A DNA stretch of 44,271 bases from Candidatus Magasanikbacteria bacterium CG1_02_32_51 (GTDB lineage Bacteria > Patescibacteriota > Patescibacteriia > Magasanikbacterales > UBA922). Within the stretch, counting starts at the first letter, position 1, and the number at the start of each line of letters is the position of its first letter. Shown one piece after another: positions 37,536-44,271 of this stretch. Below the pieces are notes generated by a model. That model made no database searches, had not been told where the DNA came from, and was given only the letters and a program-made list of their open reading frames with translations. The DNA is taken from NCBI GenBank assembly GCA_001871435.1, contig MNVC01000045.1, forward strand, positions 1 through 44,271. The letters run 5' to 3'. The position numbers were made by a program, and so were the translations under genes.

Positions 37536-40214
37536 ATGGAAAAGGCTTACGAACCAAAAATATACGAAGATGATATTTATAAACTTTGGGAGGAAAGTGG
37601 GTTTTTTAATCCTGACAATTTGTCTGGTGAGCCATACGCTATTATGATGCCACCTCCAAATGTAACGGGTGTTCTTCATCTCGGACATGCTTTGGAAAAT
37701 AGTCTTATGGACATTATGGCTAGATATCAGCGTATGCAAGGTAAAAAGGTATTACTTTTGCCTGGTACAGATCATGCCGCTGTGGCCACACAAGCTAGAG
37801 TAGAAAAAAATTTAGTGGAAGCGGGCATGAAAAATCCACGTGAAGAATTGGGAAGGGAAGGACTGTTGAAAAAAATTAGGGAATATTCAGAACAATCAAA
37901 AGCCACAATTCTTAAACAAATTAGAAAAATGGGAACCAGTGCTGATTGGAGTCGTTTGGCCTATACTTTTGATGAAGAGAGAAGTAAAGCTGTAAATACT
38001 ACTTTTGTAAAAATGTATAATGATGGGCTTATTTATCGTGGGTTTAAAGTAGTAAATTGGTCAGTAAAAGGTCAGTCTACTTGTAGTGATGATGAATTAG
38101 TCTATATTGATAGAGAGGCAAAATTGTATACTTTTAAATATTCTAAAGATTTTCCAATTACTATTGCCACTACTCGTCCAGAGACAAAATTGGGTGATAC
38201 AGCTGTGGCTGTAAATCCAAATGACAAACGTTACAAAAAATTTATTGGTAAAGTATTTCCTGTGAATTTTTGTGGTGTAGATTTGAAATTAAAAATAATT
38301 GCTGATGAGCATGTAGAGATGGAATTTGGTACAGGTGCTCTTGGTGTTACTCCAGCTCACAGTGGAGTAGACTTTGAAATGTATGAAAAGAAAAAAGTTG
38401 AAGGTGATCCTATTGAATTGATTCAGGTGATTGATGAAAAAGGAAAGATGACTTTGCAAACTGGTAAAGAATTTGTAGATAAAACTGTTTTGGAGGCTCG
38501 TGATTTGGTGGTAGAAAAATTAAGAGCTGAAGGTCTCATGGAAAAAGAAGAAGAAATTGAACAGAACGTAGGAACATCGGATAGATTTGGTGATGTAGTA
38601 GAAGCTATACCAATGACCCAATGGTTTATTGATGTAAACAAAGAAATTCCTGGTAGAGGTAAGAGTCTGAAGGCTCTTATGAAAGAAGCTGTTTCAAGTG
38701 GTTTGGATAATGATAAAAATAAAAAAGTAACTATTACTCCTGATAATTTTGTAAATATTTATTTTAATTGGATAGACAATCTACGTGACTGGTGTATTAG
38801 TCGTCAAATTTGGTGGGGGCATCAGATTCCGGTGTGGTATAGAAAAGTCGAAAGTCGAAAGTCGAAAGTCGAAAGTATTGAAGATATATATGTTGGAGTT
38901 GAAGAACCAAAAGATATTGAAAATTGGACACAGGATTCAGATACTTTAGACACTTGGTTTTCTTCTGGACTTTGGACTTTTTCAACTTTAGGTTGGCCAA
39001 ATGATACAGCTGATTTCAAAACTTTTCATCCTACAAATTGGATGCAAATGGGTCATGAAATTTTGTTTTTTTGGATGGCTCGTATGATTTTGTTTTCCGG
39101 TTATTTATTTGATGGTATACCTTTTAAAGATGTTTATATTCATGGAATTTTGCGTGACAAAGATGGCAAGAAATTTTCCAAATCATCTGGTAATGGTATT
39201 GATCCATTAGATATAATAGAAAACTACGGTACAGATGCTTTGCGTTGGAGTGTACTTTCTGGTATTACTCCTGGTAATGATTCTAGATTTTATACAGAAA
39301 AAGTTGAAGGGTCTAGAAATCTAGTAAACAAATTATGGAACGTTGCGCGTTTTATTGAGATGACTATTGTAGAAGCTGGAGGAAAATTAGTTAGAGAGTG
39401 CAAAATGCCCAAAGCTAAAACTCTAGCTGATACTTGGATTTTGTCACGTTTAAATAAAATAATCAAAGATGTAGTAGATAATATTGACAATTATCAATTT
39501 TCTCAAGCAGCTGAAGTTTTGCGCGACTTCACTTGGAATGATTTGGCTGATTGGTATTTGGAAATTGCCAAGATTGAAACTGACAAATCAGAAGTATTAA
39601 ACTATATTTTGAATACTGTTTTGAAACTTTGGCATCCATTTATGCCATTTGTGACTGAAGCTATTTGGTCATCCTACGCTAAAACTTCAGATGATAAACA
39701 AGAATTATTGATGGTGGAAAAATTTCCGGAAGTAAATGTGGAGTGGCAAGAAGTAATAGATTTTTCAATGTTACAAAATATCATTATCAACATCCGCTCA
39801 GTTCGTGGTGATTACAAGATTGATCCAGCCAAAAAAATAAATGTGACAATTTCAGCAGGAGACAAAAAAGAATTGCTGGAAGAAAATGCTGAAATAATAA
39901 AAAGATTGGCACGTCTGGAGAATTTACAAATAAACCAATCAGCTAATAAGCCTAATGATTCTGTTTCTTTTGTGGAGGGTGGTGTAGAAGTTTTTGTAGA
40001 ATTATCAGGTGTAGTAGATTTTGCCAAAGAAAAAGAAAAGTTAGGAAAAGAAATAGAACAATTAACTAAATATATTTCTGGTCTAGAGGGTAAACTAAAT
40101 AATCCAGGCTTTGTAAGTAGTGCTCCAGAGAGTATAATTAATCAAGAAAAAGAAAAGTTGATTGAAGCACAAGAAAAGTTGGAAAAAACTAACAAACAAT
40201 TTCAAGCAATTTAA
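37536..40214 (+). CDS. valS: Valine-tRNA ligase
   Basis: Class I aminoacyl-tRNA synthetase charging tRNA-Val, 892 residues. The ATG at 37536 (MEKAYEPK) is a better start than the in-frame TTG two codons earlier. Motifs: MPPPNVTGVLHLGHAL (HIGH type), the editing domain with TIATTRPETKLGDTAVAV and TGALGVTPAHSGVDFE, RQIWWGHQIPVWY, LDTWFSSGLWTFSTLGWP, and KFSKSSGNGIDP (KMSKS type). A C-terminal coiled coil (about 830-890) is typical of ValRS. Between WWGHQIPVWY and the DTWFSSG segment a run KVESRKSKVES is encoded by four tandem copies of GTCGAAA. tyrS follows after 12 bases. Confidence 0.97.
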   Translation: MEKAYEPKIYEDDIYKLWEESGFFNPDNLSGEPYAIMMPPPNVTGVLHLGHALENSLMDIMARYQRMQGKKVLLLPGTDHAAVATQARVEKNLVEAGMKNPREELGREGLLKKIREYSEQSKATILKQIRKMGTSADWSRLAYTFDEERSKAVNTTFVKMYNDGLIYRGFKVVNWSVKGQSTCSDDELVYIDREAKLYTFKYSKDFPITIATTRPETKLGDTAVAVNPNDKRYKKFIGKVFPVNFCGVDLKLKIIADEHVEMEFGTGALGVTPAHSGVDFEMYEKKKVEGDPIELIQVIDEKGKMTLQTGKEFVDKTVLEARDLVVEKLRAEGLMEKEEEIEQNVGTSDRFGDVVEAIPMTQWFIDVNKEIPGRGKSLKALMKEAVSSGLDNDKNKKVTITPDNFVNIYFNWIDNLRDWCISRQIWWGHQIPVWYRKVESRKSKVESIEDIYVGVEEPKDIENWTQDSDTLDTWFSSGLWTFSTLGWPNDTADFKTFHPTNWMQMGHEILFFWMARMILFSGYLFDGIPFKDVYIHGILRDKDGKKFSKSSGNGIDPLDIIENYGTDALRWSVLSGITPGNDSRFYTEKVEGSRNLVNKLWNVARFIEMTIVEAGGKLVRECKMPKAKTLADTWILSRLNKIIKDVVDNIDNYQFSQAAEVLRDFTWNDLADWYLEIAKIETDKSEVLNYILNTVLKLWHPFMPFVTEAIWSSYAKTSDDKQELLMVEKFPEVNVEWQEVIDFSMLQNIIINIRSVRGDYKIDPAKKINVTISAGDKKELLEENAEIIKRLARLENLQINQSANKPNDSVSFVEGGVEVFVELSGVVDFAKEKEKLGKEIEQLTKYISGLEGKLNNPGFVSSAPESIINQEKEKLIEAQEKLEKTNKQFQAI
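38847..38874 (+). repeat. Four tandem GTCGAAA heptamers inside valS
   Basis: Exact 7-base units at 38847, 38854, 38861 and 38868. Since 7 is not a multiple of 3, the coded residues shift with each unit, and gain or loss of one unit would break the frame. Confidence 0.9.
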
Positions 40215-40226
40215 TTAGCAAATTAT

Positions 40227-41420
40227 ATGAAAATAATTACTGACGAAAATAGAATTCAAGAACTTCTTACACGTGGTGTGGAAAATATTTATCCCAAGCG
40301 TGAATTTTTAGAGAGTAAATTGAAATTGGGTGAAAGACTTACTCTTTATACTGGTTATGATCCTACAGCATCTACTCTTCATATTGGCCATGGTATTACC
40401 ATGTTGAAATTGAGAGAGTTTCAAGAATTAGGACATAAAGTAATTATGCTGATTGGAGATTTTACTGGCATGATTGGAGATCCTAGTGACAAAGGTTCTG
40501 CTAGACAAAAGTTGACTCGCGAACAAGTTTTGGAAAATTGTAAGATGTATCAAAAACAAGCTAGTACTGTTTTGGATTTTGAAGGCGAAAATCCAGTAGA
40601 AGTCAGATACAATAGTGAATGGTTCCTAAAAATGAATTTTGCGGACGTGCTTGATCTTACATCTCACTTTACAGTCCAAAGAATGCTTGAACGTGATATG
40701 TTTGAAAAACGTATAAAAGAAGAAAAACCAATTTATGTACACGAATTTTTATATCCTGTTATGCAAGGTTACGATAGCGTGGTTATGGATGTAGATGGTG
40801 AAATTGGTGGTAATGATCAGACTTTTAATATGTTGGCTGGTAGAACTTTGATGAAAGACATGAAAAATAAAGAAAAATTTGTGATTGCAGGTAAGCTTCT
40901 AGTTGATAATAATGGTAAAAAAATGGGTAAGACTGAAGGTAACATGATTGCTTTGAATGATGCACCAGAAGATGTTTTTGGTAAGGTTATGAGTTGGACT
41001 GATAGTATGATTATTAGTGGCTTTGAAATTTGTACGAGAATTCCTATGAAAGATATTGAAAAAATCAAAAAAGATTTAGATGGTGGTGTTAATCCTCGAG
41101 ATGCTAAACTTAAATTAGCTTTTGAAATCACTAAAACTTTCTTAGGAGAAGAAGCAGCCAAACAAGGTCAAACTCACTTTGAAAAAGTCATCCAAAGTAA
41201 AGACAAACCAGATGAGATTGCTGAATTGAAACCACAAAGTTACAATATTATTGAAGTGTTAGTTGAGTCAGGGCTTTGTTCTGGTAAGAGTGACGCTCGT
41301 CGGGCGATTGAGCAGGGTGGTGTCAAAGTAAATGATAAAAAAGTTTCTGATTTTGATTTTGAAACAAAATCAGAAGACGTTATTCAAAAAGGTAAAAGAT
41401 TTTTTGTTAAAGTGAAATAA
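40227..41420 (+). CDS. tyrS: Tyrosine-tRNA ligase
   Basis: Class I synthetase charging tRNA-Tyr, 397 residues. YTGYDPTASTLHIGHGITML carries the HIGH motif, followed by LIGDFTGMIGDPSDKGSARQKLT. VMQGYDSVVMDVDGEIGGNDQ forms the tyrosine pocket, KKMGKTEGNMI is the KMSKS-type loop, and a C-terminal S4 RNA-binding domain ends the protein (EVLVESGLCSGKSDARRAIEQGGVKVN). It lies 12 bases after valS and 3 bases before argS, so the three synthetases form one operon. Confidence 0.97.
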   Translation: MKIITDENRIQELLTRGVENIYPKREFLESKLKLGERLTLYTGYDPTASTLHIGHGITMLKLREFQELGHKVIMLIGDFTGMIGDPSDKGSARQKLTREQVLENCKMYQKQASTVLDFEGENPVEVRYNSEWFLKMNFADVLDLTSHFTVQRMLERDMFEKRIKEEKPIYVHEFLYPVMQGYDSVVMDVDGEIGGNDQTFNMLAGRTLMKDMKNKEKFVIAGKLLVDNNGKKMGKTEGNMIALNDAPEDVFGKVMSWTDSMIISGFEICTRIPMKDIEKIKKDLDGGVNPRDAKLKLAFEITKTFLGEEAAKQGQTHFEKVIQSKDKPDEIAELKPQSYNIIEVLVESGLCSGKSDARRAIEQGGVKVNDKKVSDFDFETKSEDVIQKGKRFFVKVK

Positions 41421-41423
41421 TCT

Positions 41424-43139
41424 ATGTTGTCAAAAATAAAAAAAGAAATTTTGAAACTTCTTGATTTGAAAGAAGCTAATTTTTCTATGCCACCAACATC
41501 CGAGATGGGGGATATTTGTTTTCCAACATTTGAAGAGGCAAAAAAACGCGGTGCCAATCCAGGTGGTGTTGCCAAAGAATTGGCTAATAATTTCAAAGCT
41601 CAAATTTCAAATTTCAAATTGATTGACAAAGTAGAATCTTTTGGTCCTTATGTAAATTTTTTCTTGAATACTGCTGAATTATCAAAATTAGTTTTGGAAA
41701 ATATTGATGAAAATTTTGGTAATAATAATATTGGAAAGGGTAAAAAAGTTTTGATTGAATATCCATCTCAAAATACCCACAAAGAATTTCATATCGGGCA
41801 TTTTCGTAATGTCTGTATTGGCAATACTATTCTACAAGTTTATAGGGCTAGTGGTTATAACATCACACCAATGAATTATGTCAATGATTTTGGTCGTCAT
41901 GTTGTAAAGTGTTTGTGGGGAATTATGAATAGTTCTTTATTAGGAATACAGAGTTTAGAGATTGAAACTGCAGAAAATAAGCAGAAAATACTTGGGGAAA
42001 TTTATGCCAAAGCTAGTAATTATTTGAAAGAACATGACAAAGAATATGATGAAGAATTGGATGATTTACAAAAAAAGTTGGAGAGTGGTGAAGAAGAAAT
42101 TACAAAATTATTTTTGGAAACAAGAAAATGGAGTATTGATGGTTTTGTTGAATTGATGCAAGAAATGAAAGTAGAACATGATTCTATTATTTATGAAAGT
42201 GAAGTCAAAGCTCAAGGGCAAGAATTGGTAGATGAACTTTTGAGCAAGAAAATTGCTGAAGTAGGGGAAGGTGGAGCGATTATTGTAGATTTGAATAAGT
42301 ACAAGCTTGATATTGCATTACTTAGAAAAAGTACTGGAGGAGGAGTGTATATGACCAGTGATTTAGCTTTGTCAGAAGAAAAGTTCCAGCGTTACGATGT
42401 AGAAGAAAGTATCAATATTACTGGTAGTGAACAAGACTTTTATTTCAAGCAACTTTTCAAAGTTTTGGAGTTGAATGGGTTTCACAAAAAAATGACTCAC
42501 ATTGGTTATGGTCTTATCAATACTTCAAACGGTGGCAAAATGTCTTCTCGGGCTGGCAACGTGATTCTTTATGAAGATTTGCGTGATAAGATTTTTGAAC
42601 ATTTAGAAAAAGAAACCAGATCTAGACACGAAGATTGGAGTGAGGAAAAAGTAAGAGAGACATCTTATATTTTGACTATGGCAGTGCTCAAGTTCACTAT
42701 GCAAAAGCACGAAGCTAACAAAGTGGTAACTTTTGATTTTGAAGAAGCTGTTAGTTTTGATGGTTTTAGCGCACCATATATTTTATATACTGTAGCTCGT
42801 ATCAATAGTCTGAAGAGAAAATTTGTTCAAGAAAATTTTGCATTGGTAGAAAAAGATTTTGCTTTGTTTACAGAAGACGAGGTAAAAAATTTAGTTTTGA
42901 AAATATCTGATTTTCCAGAAGTCGTGATTAAATCATTAGAAAATTATAATTCCTCAATTATTGCTAAATATTGTTTTGACTTGGCCAAAATATACAATGA
43001 TTTTTATAATAAGCATAGTGTATTAAATGCTGAAAATGAAGAACTGGTGAAGGTGAGATTATATTTGAGTATAAAAGTTTTTGAAGTTTTGACAAAGGCT
43101 TTGGGATTGCTTACAATAGATGTGGTTTCAGAGATGTAG
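41424..43139 (+). CDS. argS: Arginine-tRNA ligase
   Basis: Class I synthetase charging tRNA-Arg, 571 residues. The N-terminal additional domain (about 1-90) contains MGDICFPTFEEAKKRGANPGG, as in ArgRS tRNA recognition. IEYPSQNTHKEFHIGHFRN holds the HIGH motif, YVNDFGRHV follows, GGKMSSRAGNVILYEDL is the KMSKS-equivalent loop, and the C-terminal DALR-type anticodon domain starts near SAPYILYTVARINSL. It starts 3 bases after tyrS. The gap to pyrD is almost filled by a long inverted repeat. Confidence 0.97.
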   Translation: MLSKIKKEILKLLDLKEANFSMPPTSEMGDICFPTFEEAKKRGANPGGVAKELANNFKAQISNFKLIDKVESFGPYVNFFLNTAELSKLVLENIDENFGNNNIGKGKKVLIEYPSQNTHKEFHIGHFRNVCIGNTILQVYRASGYNITPMNYVNDFGRHVVKCLWGIMNSSLLGIQSLEIETAENKQKILGEIYAKASNYLKEHDKEYDEELDDLQKKLESGEEEITKLFLETRKWSIDGFVELMQEMKVEHDSIIYESEVKAQGQELVDELLSKKIAEVGEGGAIIVDLNKYKLDIALLRKSTGGGVYMTSDLALSEEKFQRYDVEESINITGSEQDFYFKQLFKVLELNGFHKKMTHIGYGLINTSNGGKMSSRAGNVILYEDLRDKIFEHLEKETRSRHEDWSEEKVRETSYILTMAVLKFTMQKHEANKVVTFDFEEAVSFDGFSAPYILYTVARINSLKRKFVQENFALVEKDFALFTEDEVKNLVLKISDFPEVVIKSLENYNSSIIAKYCFDLAKIYNDFYNKHSVLNAENEELVKVRLYLSIKVFEVLTKALGLLTIDVVSEM

Positions 43140-43152
43140 ATTACATATTATA

Positions 43153-43228
43153 GGATACGAAATACGAAAAGTACGTAATTACGAAAGTTTCGTAGTTCGT
43201 ACTTTTGTAAATTTCGTATTTCGTATCC
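43153..43228 (+). repeat. GGATACGAAATACGAAA inverted-repeat element upstream of pyrD
   Basis: Perfect 17-bp arms (43153-43169 with 43212-43228), identical to the arms before eno at 30989-31065, with a different but related centre. It ends 21 bases before the pyrD ATG. Confidence 0.85.
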
Positions 43229-43237
43229 TTTTACATT

Positions 43238-43243
43238 TATAAT
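43238..43243 (+). promoter_or_regulatory. -10 box of pyrD
   Basis: TATAAT six bases before the ATG at 43250, which implies an essentially leaderless transcript. No clear -35 box; that position falls within the repeat arm. Confidence 0.5.
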
Positions 43244-43249
43244 ATTATT

Positions 43250-44271
43250 ATGTTGTACAAAAAGATTATTCGTCCTATATTATTCAAAACTGACCCTGAA
43301 AGGGTACATCATTTTGTTATTAGATTATTGGGTGCAATTAGCGTTTTGCGCCCTTTTTTTTACTTAATAAAAAAGTTTTTATTTGTTGAAGATTCGCGTC
43401 TGCATGTCCAAATTGGTAATTTACACTTGAAAAATCCAATTGGTTTGTCTGCTGGTTTTGACAAAGATATTATAGCTCCATTGGCTTATTCAATGCTTGG
43501 TTTTGGGTTTGCTGAGTTAGGGTCTATTACCAATTCAGCTCAACCAGGCAATCCCAAACCAAGATTATGGCGTATTCCTGATGACAAAGGTCTAATTGTC
43601 TATTATGGTTTATCAAGTTGTGGAAGTCTAGAAGCATCCAGAAGAATCAAGAAAAAATTACAAAAACGCGATATTCCTTATGGTGTAAGTATTGCTGTTA
43701 CTACAGGACTAAAGGAAAATGAAATGACTGATGATTATATACGATCTTTTTTAGATTTGTATGAGTTTGCTGATTATATAACCCTCAATGTTAGTTGTCC
43801 TAATGTAGTCAAGTGTGATGTCTTTGCTCAGGTTTCTTTTATAGAAGAACTTTTGCAGAAAATTATGAATATTGTCAAAGAAAGAAAAATCGGCATAGAT
43901 ATTTTTATAAAAATTGGTCCAGATATGTCTTATACAGATTTGGATAAAATAATAGATTTGTGTGTGGAGTACAAAATTACTGGCATTGTCGCCACAAATT
44001 TGGGAAAAGATAGAACTTGGATGAAAAAGTTAAAATCTTCAGAAGAAAAATTGGATCATCCAGGTGGAATTTCTGGCAAACATTTGCAAGATAGAAGTAA
44101 CAAAATAATTAGTCATATTCGTGAACGTGCTCACGATAAACTAAAAATCATTGGTGTTGGTGGAATTTTTACAGCAGAAGATGTTTATGATAAGATGAAA
44201 GCAGGCGCTGACGCTGTGCAAATGATTACTGGTTTTATTTACGGTGGGCCTTTGACTATTAGAAAGATTAA
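43250..44271 (+). CDS. pyrD: Dihydroorotate dehydrogenase, class 2-like (partial, C-terminus off the window)
   Basis: Oxidises dihydroorotate to orotate in pyrimidine synthesis; class 2 enzymes pass electrons to membrane quinones. 340 codons are open to the window edge, nearly the full length (about 340-360). The N-terminal helix KIIRPILFKTDPERVHHF is the class 2 membrane-binding type. Then come NPIGLSAGFDKD (FMN site), ELGSITNSAQPGNPKPRLWRI, LNVSCPN with the class 2 catalytic Ser182, IKIGPDMS, GGISGKHLQDRSNKII, and GVGGIFTAEDVYDKMKAGAD for the FMN phosphate. The usual substrate Asn motif RxGFNNxG reads YYGLSSCGS here, a departure worth noting. No other pyrimidine genes are in view. Confidence 0.92.
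   Translation, partial: MLYKKIIRPILFKTDPERVHHFVIRLLGAISVLRPFFYLIKKFLFVEDSRLHVQIGNLHLKNPIGLSAGFDKDIIAPLAYSMLGFGFAELGSITNSAQPGNPKPRLWRIPDDKGLIVYYGLSSCGSLEASRRIKKKLQKRDIPYGVSIAVTTGLKENEMTDDYIRSFLDLYEFADYITLNVSCPNVVKCDVFAQVSFIEELLQKIMNIVKERKIGIDIFIKIGPDMSYTDLDKIIDLCVEYKITGIVATNLGKDRTWMKKLKSSEEKLDHPGGISGKHLQDRSNKIISHIRERAHDKLKIIGVGGIFTAEDVYDKMKAGADAVQMITGFIYGGPLTIRKI

Overview
The window is AT-rich, gene-dense bacterial DNA that looks like a chromosome segment of a Candidate Phyla Radiation (Patescibacteria) organism, probably Parcubacteria-like. That is inferred from gene style, not from a marker tree: small single-copy core genes, a VirB2/pilin-like two-helix secreted protein, an RNase J with a disordered N-terminus, a DUF6624 protein, a SIMPL protein, and almost no Shine-Dalgarno sequences. 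TGA is a normal stop (for example at 9554-9556 and 10937-10939), so the recoded TGA=Gly lineages (Gracilibacteria, Absconditabacteria) are unlikely.

Layout. 1-756 (minus) is lgt, cut by the window edge. 956-8189 holds a small acidic protein, class II aldolase, a TrmB-like regulator, a HAD hydrolase, and an amino-sugar block: a GlmU-type uridylyltransferase without its acetyltransferase half, GlmS, and a YvcK/GlmR-type regulator, followed by a GNAT protein. 8333-11770 encodes ATP-citrate lyase chemistry split into three genes (ATP-grasp subunit, CoA-ligase alpha subunit, citryl-CoA lyase), with a Cys-rich membrane protein gene inside the operon. Next come an endonuclease Q-like gene, a 36-residue Lys-rich peptide on the minus strand, an HD hydrolase, and a tRNA-Ile(UAU) flanked by two tRNA-derived copies invaded by GC-rich palindromes. 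15220-17378 holds a RluD-type pseudouridine synthase, a guanylate kinase with an altered P-loop, and ribosomal protein bL19. A minus-strand operon (24240 down to 18248) encodes a DsbA-like protein, the pilin-like protein, UvrA and a BRO/DinD-like protein. 24615-30904 carries SecG, an oligopeptide-binding protein, RNase J, DUF6624 and SIMPL genes. 31099-36018 carries enolase, a phosphoglycerate mutase and a tandem paralogue that has lost catalytic residues. The end holds a degenerate DHH protein, valS, tyrS, argS and partial pyrD.

Together the genes cover lower glycolysis (fba, gpmI, eno), UDP-amino-sugar supply for the envelope, citrate cleavage to acetyl-CoA, envelope biogenesis, DNA repair and translation.

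The points most worth a second look are the three-gene ATP-citrate lyase, the active/inactive phosphoglycerate mutase pair, the palindrome-riddled tRNA-Ile copies, the Lys-rich peptide with the only strong Shine-Dalgarno in the window, and long gene-specific hairpins that repeatedly sit just upstream of start codons. All functions are read from motifs and context; no database search was run.
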